A stretch of 64,000 nt of DNA from Salibacterium aidingense DSM 18341 (GCF_000429685.1 NZ_AUCI01000014.1:61493-125492), one strand, 5' to 3'. Counted from the first letter of the stretch, positions 48,901 through 56,255 are shown. Made by a program: numbers and translations. Notes: generated by a model from the sequence alone, not told the origin.

Positions 48901-50466
48901 GTAACTTATATTAACGGTGATGGAACTACTGTCGATCTTAATGATGAAGAGCAAATTGAATTAGTTGATGAATTAGGCGAGGATGGCCTACGTAACCTTG
49001 CTGATGATGATGATATTACTCTATTTGATGAGTATAGAGATGAGCTAGAAGGCGCTGAAATTGATTTTGAAACTAATGCTGCTGGAGAAGCTTACTCCAT
49101 TAATTCCATTGTCTTAGAAGAAGCTGATTACAGTGATGATTTCATTGAAACATTGGTTCAAAACTTCGATGGCATTACCATTGATGGTCAAGGCCAAGCT
49201 GAAACTACCATTACTGGTGACGGTTTTGAAGTAACTGCTGATAATGTAACAATGAGCGACCTTTCTTCTGAAGGTACAGTAGTTATTGGTGATGTAGACG
49301 ACTTCACTGCCGAAAACACAAACTTTGATGATTTAACAGTTAGTGGTGGTGGATCTGACTCTGTTGTTCTATCAGGTGTTAACGTGTCTGGAGATTTCAC
49401 TGTAGACTCAGATAGCGCTGTTAGAGTAGAATTTGCAGGAACAACTTTACAAGGAACTACAGTAGTAAATACTGATCAAAATGTTGAATTTGATGCAGAT
49501 AGTGGTTCTACATTTGAACAAGAAATACAAAATCAAGGTGCTGGTCAATTAACTCTTGCTGGTACGGTTAATGCAGAGTCAGGTTACAGTGGAGATAACA
49601 TTGTTGTTGATGAAAATGCAGATGAGTCTACTCAAGAATCCTTTGCACTTGATGAAATCAATGAACTTGATTCTGAGAATCAATCAGAAGCGCTAACTTC
49701 TTTAAATAGTTTCGTTACTCAGTTTGAAGATTCTGAGCTGGAAACTGATGAAAAGGAAATTGCAGCTGGTTATGTACCGTTGAACCAACCTGAAGGTGGT
49801 TACAGCACCCTTGCTGAAGTTGAAGAACGAGTTGAAGCTGGCCTTACAGTCCGCTCTGCTTTTGAAAGTGCTGTAGATGCTGTATCAAACAATGATTCTG
49901 ATTTATATCAGGATGTAGTTGTAAGTGTAGCTGAAGATCTAGAAAGCATCGGAGTAGAAAACTTTGAGCTTTATACTACAAACCCAGAAACTGAAGAAAA
50001 TATTACAGTTCAAGAACTAGCTGAAAAGCTAAGAGACCTAGACGATGTCGAGAATATTGAAAGTATCGTAGACGAGGCTCTTAGTGATCAAACTTCCTAC
50101 ACTGAGATTACAACAGCTATCGGTGAAGCAGTAGCTGCTGCAGAAGTTGCAGAGGTTGCTGATGCTATTACCTTCGATACTATCTCAGGCGATAACGATT
50201 CAGCTGACGCAGTCACAACTGATTTAACTCTCCCTGAAAACGGCACTGAAGCTGACGCTGAGCTTCCTGATGTCGACATTTCATGGGCTAGTAACAACGA
50301 AGATGTGGTAGAAACTGATGGCACAGTTAATCAACCTGCAAGTGATGCTGAAGATGCCAACGTAACACTTACAGCTACTGTAGGTGAAGAAGGCGAAGTA
50401 ACTGAAGATGTTGAAATTGATGTCACCGTTTCTGCACAAGAATCTGCTGGAACTACTGGAGAATAA
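45985..50466 (+). CDS. S-layer protein (constitutive 5' exon of a split S-layer locus)
   Basis: The 1,493-residue product starts at MAYQPKSYRKF (AAAGGAGG 11 bases upstream). It has a signal peptide (to QQADAAESF) and three SLH domains (about 38-85, 96-150 and 160-212) that bind wall polymer. An Ig-like segment (about 220-320), a very acidic beta-rich middle, a right-handed beta-helix-like part (about 1050-1190), a helical part (about 1215-1390) and a last Ig-like domain (AITFDTISGDNDSADAVTTD onward) follow. The unspliced form ends SAGTTGE at TAA 50464-50466. It is followed by a group II intron half and alternative 3' exons. From about 48.9 kb the codons become more AT-rich, suggesting module shuffling. 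Confidence 0.93.
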   Translation: MAYQPKSYRKFLATSVSAAMLASAAAVVPADVQQADAAESFSDVSNDYWASESIQRLADQGIINGYPDGTYGPGEEINRGQVAELLVNAFDLDVDQDAESSFEDLNDESYYTPFAEAVNEAGYITGRENDTMFAAGMDLSREQMATILVRAFELEAKEDSDATVGDLDQAHESHQENIEILAQYDITSTEDGNFRPKETVTRAQFATFLDRALEVQEPLEIANISALTEDGHILEVEFTRPYTEDLEASDIRITESDSGERVGVDEVELSSNRTTAEITLYDNTSEGAAPEIERLQEYDIQIGDLETTWVRPGFEDEIRVTDVDPEDGTITAGGTTYNVTDEEFDYYQALGSEISVWFDQNDDIVDYEFEDEDVVEGAIEVNGDADEIEVLNGGDTYDIADEEDFNFYLNGESEDLEADTEYDYAKLYFDNSGDVEAVHAYNFEDSILADEVDDNYVLGYDADEVDLEDHLIVKNGEQISIDDIQHNDLVFFNEDAEENGIAVVTDETVTGEIDGVYQNSFDIDGENFSYDGAQYVNEDGEIENLDDDGAEMLQDSGEEVTAHFNWKGDLVIVSGGQEGELEEQFETSYTTDSIVAYNDVRGNERVELSVVDSDGNEHLYDFDITDLEEIVVDGEEYETGDDLPNDEDFEIDEFVIDPDNDLDEETSFSIVAHDDDDNPSDDIVEISDDRRLVGVDTNEDGDVVGLKFFSEDSSDFSETVETDDDFVEADNDSSYRIQNNTKVVNVDADEDEYPDADDVTIMDWDEVQDNGTNINDGTVYYDEDNYATHIVTSDLEVENTTDYSAVLTRVDVNTDDEIDRIEALVNGERETYDVNDLESGDLDFADFDDLEPGKSVVLEVNDDNDQVTDIKEADDGDVNRLESGEVTDIEVGNNRIEVDGTWYELESDAEVYDVTDDDADDYSVENLRDIEEGDSVELILAAGGSTFVDAVVRTDETDGGSGGSGDVETDGEVTYINGDGTTVDLNDEEQIELVDELGEDGLRNLADDDDITLFDEYRDELEGAEIDFETNAAGEAYSINSIVLEEADYSDDFIETLVQNFDGITIDGQGQAETTITGDGFEVTADNVTMSDLSSEGTVVIGDVDDFTAENTNFDDLTVSGGGSDSVVLSGVNVSGDFTVDSDSAVRVEFAGTTLQGTTVVNTDQNVEFDADSGSTFEQEIQNQGAGQLTLAGTVNAESGYSGDNIVVDENADESTQESFALDEINELDSENQSEALTSLNSFVTQFEDSELETDEKEIAAGYVPLNQPEGGYSTLAEVEERVEAGLTVRSAFESAVDAVSNNDSDLYQDVVVSVAEDLESIGVENFELYTTNPETEENITVQELAEKLRDLDDVENIESIVDEALSDQTSYTEITTAIGEAVAAAEVAEVADAITFDTISGDNDSADAVTTDLTLPENGTEADAELPDVDISWASNNEDVVETDGTVNQPASDAEDANVTLTATVGEEGEVTEDVEIDVTVSAQESAGTTGE

Positions 50467-51118
50467 TCGAAACGTTCCTTTATAAACTAACAATCTAGTG
50501 AAAAAAGGAAAGAAATCCCCCGAGTGTTAAGTGCCTCGCACTCCTCGGGGTTTTTCTTTAACTGTTCTGTTGATGTGAAAGGTGAAAATCCTTTTCCTGT
50601 GAAACAGCCTACATTCGCAGGTGCCTGATCCTCCTGCATCCGATGCTGCCCTGCCGTGGCAGAAAGGGTGAAGTCAGGTGAAGACGTACTCTCGACAGAG
50701 AGGCGGGGCTCCTTCAAAGATGACTATGGCTAATGACGTGAACCCATGACGATCCAAGAAGAGGTAGTGAATACTAGGATAAGATGCTAGCAGGTTAGTA
50801 TTCATCCCTGTATCTGTAAGGATACAGTGGCGATTGGAACAATTTAGGCTGTTACACCAGTCGTTCTCTCTCTTGAAAAGTGGGGGCCTACGGTCATCAA
50901 ACATAGGGATAGACAGAACGGAACGTTTGAAGCTTTGCTGGTTGAGGTGGGGTAGCGCCGATGATCCTGTGAAGTGGCAGCGGGTTCGTAGTAGTGAGGA
51001 AGGCTGGCCGTTTGGATTGCTTTAGCAATAGAGCAAGAGGAGAAAACCAGCTGAGCGAAGGAACCCAGTCAGTGATTTTCTCGATACATTTATTTCCCTA
51101 AAAGAAAAAATAATTATT
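50464..51118 (+). ncRNA. Group II intron 5' half (domains I-III and 5' strand of domain IV), ORF-less
   Basis: The stretch from about 50570 is typical domain I: AAAGGTGAAAATCCTTTT, GAAACAGCC, a GTGAATACTA/TAGTATTCAT hairpin and GGGATAGACAGAACGGAACG. Then comes domain III, closed by GGGTTC...GAACCC (about 50984-51066) with GTTCGTAGTAGTGAGGAAGG. The 5' strand of domain IV follows (TCAGTGATTTTCTC at 51069-51082, ATTTCCC at 51092-51098). There is no reverse transcriptase gene. The exact 5' boundary is uncertain because no GUGYG start is obvious. The in-frame solution, just before the TAA at 50464, is supported by candidate exon-binding sites (see findings). Confidence 0.82.
50509..50559 (+). terminator. 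Intrinsic terminator after the S-layer stop codon
   Basis: CCCCCGAGTG (50517-50526) pairs with CACTC-CTCGGGG (50539-50550), flanked by GAAAGAAA and TTTTTCTTT that extend the stem. Read-through here would be needed to transcribe the intron and the downstream exons. Confidence 0.75.
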
Positions 51119-51152
51119 AGCTGTCTCTCCTAGTGAGGGGCAGCTTTTTTAT
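51119..51152 (+). terminator. Terminator inside intron domain IV
   Basis: AGCTGTCTCTC and GAGGGGCAGCT form an 11-pair stem with a CTAGT loop followed by six Ts. It lies between the intron 5' half and the first 3' half. Confidence 0.85.
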
Positions 51153-51239
51153 TATTGGACACTTCCTTTCTTTTAGAAAAAGAAAGTATTTTTCACCTCA
51201 TTTTAACGGCTGTCCTTTATTATCATCGATGTAGAAACA

Positions 51240-51343
51240 GGGAAAAAAAAGAATTGCTGATGGATCACTGTGTGCGGTAAAAGCCACCTGCATGGTGAAG
51301 ACTCGTTATATTCGGAAAAAGAGAGAAAGATGAAAGCGAGAAT
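51240..51343 (+). ncRNA. Group II intron 3' half, copy A (degenerate domain V and VI)
   Basis: ATCACTGTGTGCGGTAAAAG...CACCTGCATGGTG is a domain V in which the catalytic triad reads CAC instead of CGC and the inner stem has a mismatch. The domain IV strand is also eroded (AATTGCTGA). Domain VI closes with CTCG...CGAG and ends GAGAAT. It is probably weak or dead. Confidence 0.72.
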
Positions 51344-51469
51344 AGCGAAGACTTCATAGAACTTGAGGTCGATGTGGAACCGGCTTTGGCTGAAGATGGA
51401 ACAAGTGAAGTGACAGTAACAGCAACGGAGCAACAGGATAACTTAGTGTCCGGGCTGGATATAAAGTAG
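51344..51469 (+). CDS. Alternative 3' exon A of the S-layer gene (decaying)
   Basis: Immediately after the intron end (GAGAAT) an open frame without start codon reads SEDFIELEVDVEPALAEDGT and stops at TAG 51467-51469. The same frame then stays open with S-layer-like acidic sequence (TNENPTEEVYQIDGDSYDQN and DGAYDIEVFLPSSR) to about 51615. The TAG is therefore probably a nonsense mutation in a once longer exon. If joined to the S-layer exon before its TAA, it would add 41 residues. Together with the damaged domain V this cassette looks like a relic. Confidence 0.55.
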   Translation, partial: SEDFIELEVDVEPALAEDGTSEVTVTATEQQDNLVSGLDIK

Positions 51470-52404
51470 GACATTTCCATGACAAATGAAAATCCAACCG
51501 AAGAAGTATATCAAATCGATGGTGACTCCTATGATCAAAATAGTGACGACAACCTCGTAGAAACTACAGAAGAAGACGGTGCATACGATATCGAGGTTTT
51601 CCTCCCTTCTTCCCGTTTCCATCCAGCTCTTGATTGGGAAGGAGTATATATATGCGTATGCCTTGTCGGTACATCGGGAGCCGTGTGGAGGTGGGAGAAT
51701 ATAAAAAAAGGGATATGTTTTTATTTTATGTTAATATGACACCTGCTTTTTATTCCTAGGAAACGATGATGCAGTCCATGCTTCAGGTGATGGAGGCATA
51801 CTCGCGAAAACGTGGAGCTTCCAGGATCGTGAGTTTTCATCCCGATGATGGCCTCATGGAATGAGTGACAAACAAAATGGAATGGACAAGCACCAAAAGT
51901 CAGACGCATTTTACTCTTGCGATGAAAAACATAAATCGCCCGATACACCCTCATGCGGGTACTTTTTTCATTCAGCCCTGCAGCGAATTACCCCATCGTT
52001 CTTTTCATACCCTAATGGAAAAGGTCGCTGCCTTGTCGGAGCAATGGAAGCAGCCATCTCCCCCTATTTCCGCCCTGCACCCACAAAGTAGTCATCTATT
52101 ATTAAAAGAGAAAAAAATCATCAGCTGACTGCTGTTCGTGGAAAACCAGGATCCTTATACAGCAAGTGTCTCCCGTTATTTTGTATTCCCCTCATATCGG
52201 CTTTATCTATTCTCATTGCCGATATGCAATACAATCAAGGGTTTACGCACATGACGTTAGAGTGCCTGTCACCACCCGAAATATGTCGAAGGTGCTCTCT
52301 TTTAACTTTTCCCTAGTAAAAAATCCTATCGTTTTTAAATTAACGCAAAAAATAAGGAAATAAGACAAATGTATGAAAAAGCTGTGAATTAAAATAGGGA
52401 ATCA
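51470..52404. other. Decayed region between exon A and cassette B
   Basis: Apart from the remainder of exon A (to about 51615) I see no intact gene. Short open frames on both strands have no ribosome sites. A dispersed repeat (GTGCCTGTCACC type) is at 52261-52291, followed by an AT-rich block of about 100 bases that is similar to the block before cassette C. Confidence 0.5.
52261..52291 (+). repeat. Dispersed repeat GTGCCTGTCACC..., copy 1
   Basis: GTGCCTGTCACCACCCGAAA followed by TATGTCGAA; copies also lie at 54366, 60888 and 63039, mostly just after terminators. Function unknown. Confidence 0.75.
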
Positions 52405-52512
52405 GGGAAATGAAAAAGAGAAAAATCGCTGACGGATCGCCGTGTGCGGTGAAAGCCGCCTGCATGGTGAAGGCTCGTTATAAGACCAAGCAAGAAGGTA
52501 TAAGACGAGAAT
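52405..52512 (+). ncRNA. Group II intron 3' half, copy B (domain IV strand, V, VI)
   Basis: GGGAAAT (52405-52411) and GAGAAAAATCGCTGA (52418-52432) complement the domain IV strand at 51069-51098. Domain V (52435-52472) has the triad CGC, loop GTGAAAG and all stems intact (GCCGTGTGCGG...CCGCCTGCATGGTG). Domain VI is closed by CTCGT/ACGAG and the intron should end ACGAGAAT. Confidence 0.88.
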
Positions 52513-54324
52513 AGCGTAAACACAGTTGAAAACAAGGAGGAGTTTTTAGCAGCAGTAAATAATCCATCAGTTGGAGAGATGACATTTCTATCTGATATTG
52601 GTGATGGCAGTTCTGTAGAGGTAAACCGTCTAACGGATATGAATGTAAACGGTTATGCCTTTAGGGGTGATTTAATGTTTGCCAGCGATGATAGTGGCAG
52701 GGCACAATTGACGAGTGCCGCTGCTGATGGCGAACTAGATGGGGATCTTACATTAGATATTCCCAATGCTGAATTTGAAGTAGGAGCCCATGTTACTGTG
52801 ACTGGAAAAACGGTGATACATGATATAGCCGGGTCGACCTTTACGAACAACGGGGAGTTGCAGGAAGTTGAGATAAACGATAATAATGGGATGCGTATCA
52901 TCAACCATTCAACTATTGCGGATGTGACGATTCAGAGTGAGAGCGGTATTATTCTTGAGGGATCTTATTCGAATGTCAGTATTCCATCAGATTTAGATGG
53001 GGCAGTCCTTACCCTTTCGGATGCTTCGGTCATTGAATCGCTTCATACAGATAGTGATATTACTATTAATGGAGAGGGTCTGATCGAAACGGTTGCGGAT
53101 GATTCTACGGGGGCCGTAGAAGGGGCTCCAGCAGAAAAAGCATCCGCGATACGGGCGGTAAATCAAGCGGAAGCAGAGGAGATCGGCGAGAAAATTAATG
53201 ATTTGGCGGATCTTGTGGGGGACAGTACAATACTGGATGCTGCTGCTTTTCAGGCGTCCAACGCGGAGGAATATGTTCACTCCCTGAACAATACCCCTGC
53301 TGAAACAGCAGAGGACGTTCAGCAGGTCATGGACAGTGTAAATGATCAAGTGCAGGAAATAGGAGAAGCAGTAAATGCTGTGAATGACGCAGATGCCGGA
53401 GGACTAAAGGAAGCCGTACAAAATTTAGCATCCTTGGTCTCCGAAGAAACGTTAAACCCGCAAGATTTTACAGATGAATATACTCAGTCCTATGTAGACG
53501 CATTGGAGGAAGAGCCAGCCGGTGATCCTTCAGATGTTCAAGAGATAATAGGGTCAGTGAATGAAGTGAACTCGCTTGTGGAGGACGTAAATGCTGCAGA
53601 AACATCCGCAGCACTGCAGACCGCTGTCACGGATCTGGCTGATCTTTCGGAAGCAGTAGATGCTTCTGCTTTCAATGCTGCTCATGCTGAGGCCTATATC
53701 GATCATTTCAGCAGTGAACAAGCCGATAATCCCGAAGACGTCCAGTCCGGCATAGAGCAAGTGAATGCTGATAGGTCGGAAGTAGAGGATGCGTTACAAG
53801 CAGTAAATGACGCAGAAGACGCAGATAGTTTCGGAGCTGCTCTCACGGATTCGGCCCTGGGTTTATCTCTGACGGCTTATAACAACTTAAGTGAAAGACG
53901 TCAGGATACAGTCAATGAAACATTATTTAACTCAGGCGATGCCTATGGGGATGTTTCTGCCCTTCAAAGTGCTATGGATGGTGCGGTACAAACCCAAGAA
54001 GATTTTTCAAGTATACAAGTAAATGGTTTATCCTGGACGGAGCAAGGAAACGGCTATCTGGAATTTGATCGAATTGCAGGCGGTGCCAGTCATTGGACAG
54101 GGGCGGACCATTATGAACTGTATTATATTGAGGCCAATGCGGATTACGATGAACTAACCATGGATACCGAAGGCGCTTCATCCGCAACCGTAGATTATTT
54201 GAATCAAGATAGTGTTACCCCGGACAACGTAGAGTCTGGAGTAATATATGAAGCTGTAATCTATGCCACGGATGGAACCAATTATTCAACTGCATCAAAT
54301 AGTATAATTTTCTCTCCAGAATAA
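52513..54324 (+). CDS. Alternative 3' exon B: S-layer C-terminal module (603 residues)
   Basis: The frame starts with AGC directly at the intron end and runs SVNTVENKEEFLAAVNNPSV to TAA at 54324. A stop (TAA 52501) lies four codons before the exon in the same frame, inside domain VI. No start codon with a ribosome site exists before ATG 52579, which itself lacks one, so translation needs fusion to an upstream exon. Contents: a beta-helix-like segment (about 1-210), three helical repeats of roughly 75 residues (each with VQ...V-N-...-VNAA or similar), and a beta-sandwich end. It resembles the C-terminal modules of the main S-layer protein. Confidence 0.78.
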   Translation, partial: SVNTVENKEEFLAAVNNPSVGEMTFLSDIGDGSSVEVNRLTDMNVNGYAFRGDLMFASDDSGRAQLTSAAADGELDGDLTLDIPNAEFEVGAHVTVTGKTVIHDIAGSTFTNNGELQEVEINDNNGMRIINHSTIADVTIQSESGIILEGSYSNVSIPSDLDGAVLTLSDASVIESLHTDSDITINGEGLIETVADDSTGAVEGAPAEKASAIRAVNQAEAEEIGEKINDLADLVGDSTILDAAAFQASNAEEYVHSLNNTPAETAEDVQQVMDSVNDQVQEIGEAVNAVNDADAGGLKEAVQNLASLVSEETLNPQDFTDEYTQSYVDALEEEPAGDPSDVQEIIGSVNEVNSLVEDVNAAETSAALQTAVTDLADLSEAVDASAFNAAHAEAYIDHFSSEQADNPEDVQSGIEQVNADRSEVEDALQAVNDAEDADSFGAALTDSALGLSLTAYNNLSERRQDTVNETLFNSGDAYGDVSALQSAMDGAVQTQEDFSSIQVNGLSWTEQGNGYLEFDRIAGGASHWTGADHYELYYIEANADYDELTMDTEGASSATVDYLNQDSVTPDNVESGVIYEAVIYATDGTNYSTASNSIIFSPE

Positions 54325-54332
54325 CTTACAAA

Positions 54333-54366
54333 AACAGCTGCGGTGGAATGCCGCAGCTGTTTTTTA
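54333..54366 (+). terminator. Terminator after exon B
   Basis: AACAGCTGCGG pairs with CCGCAGCTGTT, with a T run, nine bases after the exon B stop. Confidence 0.85.
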
Positions 54367-54395
54367 GTGCCTGTCACCACCCGATATTTGTCGAA
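54366..54395 (+). repeat. Dispersed repeat GTGCCTGTCACC..., copy 2
   Basis: GTGCCTGTCACCACCCGATA followed by TTTGTCGAA, directly behind the exon B terminator and upstream of cassette C. Confidence 0.75.
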
Positions 54396-54538
54396 TGCGA
54401 GCAATAAGCAGTTTTATATCTCTTTTTAACCGTTTCCCTGGCCTTTCTCGAAAAAATTTTTACGTTTTAAAAAATAACACAAAAAATAAAGCAACAAGAC
54501 AAAAGTAGGAGTACGAGATAAATTAATATAAGTAATGA

Positions 54539-54650
54539 GGGAAATAATAAAGAGAAAAAACGCTGACGGATCGCTGTGTGCGGTGAAAGTCGCCTGCATG
54601 GTGAAGGCCCAATCGAAAGCCAGTTCTGAAAGAAGGTATAAGATGGGAAT
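54539..54650 (+). ncRNA. Group II intron 3' half, copy C (domain IV strand, V, VI)
   Basis: GGGAAAT (54539-54545) and GAGAAAAAACGCTGA (54552-54566) match the domain IV partner with one mismatch. Domain V (54569-54606) keeps the CGC triad and the GTGAAAG loop. Domain VI is closed by CCCA/TGGG, differing from copy B by paired changes, and ends TGGGAAT. Confidence 0.87.
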
Positions 54651-55076
54651 GGCGAAACGGTGGAAACGATATCCGAGACACAGGAGTTTGTCCTAAATCA
54701 TTTAACCCCGGGAGATGATGCGGATAATATCGATCAGCTCAACGCCGATGATTTTGATTCCATGGAGTCAGGAGCAGGGTATTTGAAAGCCTATAGGGAA
54801 TCCGAGATCGAGATTTTTGTCACATTTACAGATGGCGTGATCGATGGCTTAAATTTGACAAGAGATTATGAAGTGTCTGACGAGTCCTCCCGAGAAACAG
54901 TCAGGCAGAATCTTGGGGACGCTCTTCAATCAGATTTTGGTTACACCGTAACAGCAAGTGGGGATGCTTACACCATTGAAGATGACCAAGCTACCGGTAA
55001 TGTATTCCGGATAAGCAGCAGTACAATTAGTGGTAATTATGAATATGGAATCTTCATCGAGCTGACAGCTAAATAA
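54651..55076 (+). CDS. Alternative 3' exon C (141 residues)
   Basis: The frame opens with GGC at the intron end (GETVETISETQEFVLNHLTP) and ends at TAA 55074-55076. A TAA in frame lies inside domain VI (54639) and there is no ribosome site. The domain is alpha/beta and acidic (DADNIDQLNADDFDSMESGA, then VTASGDAYTIEDDQATGNVF). I do not recognise the family. It is likely a surface-exposed C-terminal tip if spliced to the S-layer exon. Confidence 0.75.
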   Translation, partial: GETVETISETQEFVLNHLTPGDDADNIDQLNADDFDSMESGAGYLKAYRESEIEIFVTFTDGVIDGLNLTRDYEVSDESSRETVRQNLGDALQSDFGYTVTASGDAYTIEDDQATGNVFRISSSTISGNYEYGIFIELTAK

Positions 55077-55082
55077 TGTCAT

Positions 55083-55114
55083 GGCCTCATCTTTATAGAT
55101 GGGGCTCTTTTTTA
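55083..55114 (+). terminator. Terminator after exon C
   Basis: GCCTCATCT pairs with AGATGGGGC, followed by TCTTTTTT. Confidence 0.8.
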
Positions 55115-55182
55115 GAATTTTAGGCAAAAAATTAAAAAAATGAACAAAACCTGTTTTATATTTTTTCTTATACTTCTATAGG

Positions 55183-55287
55183 GGGAAATAATAAAGAGAA
55201 AAATCACTGACGGATCGCCGTGTGCGGTGAAAGCCGCCTGCATGGTGAAGGCCCGATCGAAAACCTTGATAGGAATAAGGCGGGAAT
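55183..55287 (+). ncRNA. Group II intron 3' half, copy D (domain IV strand, V, VI)
   Basis: GGGAAAT (55183-55189) and GAGAAAAATCACTGA (55196-55210) are complementary to the 5' domain IV strand with only one bulged A, the best match of the four. Domain V (55213-55250) is intact with the CGC triad. Domain VI is closed by CCCG/CGGG and ends CGGGAAT. Confidence 0.88.
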
Positions 55288-55902
55288 AGCAAAGAAGCAC
55301 CTGACGTTACCGCAGATCCATCTGAACAAAACGTTTTGACATTTGAAGAAGATCAAACATGGCGCACCTCTGTAGAAACCATAACACTGTACCAAATAGA
55401 AGAAAATGATGGGCTGCAGTACGAAAAGGGAAATATTTCTTATGATAAAACCACTCCCGGCCAGCTGGGTTTAGAAGATCAGGGAGAGGCCGAAGCGTCT
55501 TCGTGGGAAGAAGTGCAGCCGTATCTGGAAGCAGCTCAAGAGGAAGGTCTGGATCTTCCAGCCGTGTTTTTTGTCATAGAGGCCGCTGGATATGAAGATG
55601 CGGTCGCTTGGATTGCAGGTGAACCCCTTCCGGACTCCGAACCGATGGTGGCAGAATATATTACGGCATCTTCCTCGGACAATCATATTCTTTTTGTGAA
55701 TGAAGACAACCGGGTGGGGACCGTCTGGATTTATAAAGAAGAAAATAGCTCAGATGCGGACGGTCATGTCACTTTTGATGAAAACACAGAAACAAATACC
55801 TGGGTCACCGGGGATGAGATTCAAGCAGGAGATGAATTCTGGATAAGCATCACGGAGCCGGATAAAGCGGAAAGTGACAAAATAAAAGTAACAGCGGAAT
55901 AA
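55288..55902 (+). CDS. Alternative 3' exon D (204 residues)
   Basis: The frame opens with AGC at the intron end (SKEAPDVTADPSEQNVLTFE) and ends at TAA 55900-55902. An in-frame TAA (55276) sits in domain VI, and no ATG or ribosome site serves it. Two beta-rich segments are seen (TWRTSVETITLYQIEENDGL and VTFDENTETNTWVTGDEIQA), reminiscent of Ig-like modules in surface proteins. No family recognised. Confidence 0.75.
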   Translation, partial: SKEAPDVTADPSEQNVLTFEEDQTWRTSVETITLYQIEENDGLQYEKGNISYDKTTPGQLGLEDQGEAEASSWEEVQPYLEAAQEEGLDLPAVFFVIEAAGYEDAVAWIAGEPLPDSEPMVAEYITASSSDNHILFVNEDNRVGTVWIYKEENSSDADGHVTFDENTETNTWVTGDEIQAGDEFWISITEPDKAESDKIKVTAE

Positions 55903-55929
55903 GGAATATTATTTTTGGTTTCATCTTCC

Positions 55930-55964
55930 AGCCTCCCTAACGTCGGGGAGGTTTTCTTTTTTTG
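55930..55964 (+). terminator. Terminator after exon D
   Basis: GCCTCCC pairs with GGGGAGG and is followed by TTTTCTTTTTTT. Confidence 0.8.
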
Positions 55965-56144
55965 GGCTGCCACGGTCGTTTTTACTGGTACATTGTCCCG
56001 CCTTGTCCGAAAAGATGCTATGCAGATGGGTGGTCAATAAAGGAGGATTCTCCCAGGCGAAAGGGTTTATGATAAAATATAACTTGTACAACAGATAGGC
56101 TTCTAAGGGCGGTCGGCTAATCTCCCGGATGGGAGGTGATGCCT

Positions 56145-56222
56145 ATGGATATGTATCAGACATTATCTTTAATGGTGATGTTTGGCACGTTAATTGTGTT
56201 AATCATGTCCCAAAAGAAATAG
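56145..56222 (+). CDS. Holin-like type I toxin peptide
   Basis: A 25-residue peptide (MDMYQTLSLMVMFGTLIVLI then MSQKK) is preceded by GGGAGGTGATGCCT. Short acidic start, one hydrophobic helix and a lysine end match the putative holin-like toxin family of Bacilli (TxpA/BsrG/Fst-like). It would damage the membrane when over-expressed. An extended -10 (TGATAAAAT, about 56069-56077) lies upstream. A bidirectional terminator and a likely antisense promoter lie downstream, the usual type I toxin-antitoxin layout. Confidence 0.75.
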   Translation: MDMYQTLSLMVMFGTLIVLIMSQKK

Positions 56223-56255
56223 ACCGCCCCGTCAGGTAAGGTGTGCGGTCTATTT
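56217..56255. terminator. Bidirectional terminator at the toxin gene end
   Basis: AAATAGACCGC and GCGGTCTATTT are perfect inverted repeats around a 17-base loop, overlapping the toxin stop codon. Confidence 0.75.

Noticed and set aside
52579..54324. Exon B as an independent gene starting at ATG 52579
   Set aside because: The ATG has no ribosome site at working distance and the conserved frame clearly continues upstream to the intron boundary at 52513.
51240..55260. The four TGTGTGCGGTGAAAG...GCATGGTGAAG copies as simple dispersed repeats or palindromic elements
   Set aside because: They fold as group II intron domains V and VI, carry the CGC triad and sit at exact exon boundaries, so the intron reading explains more.
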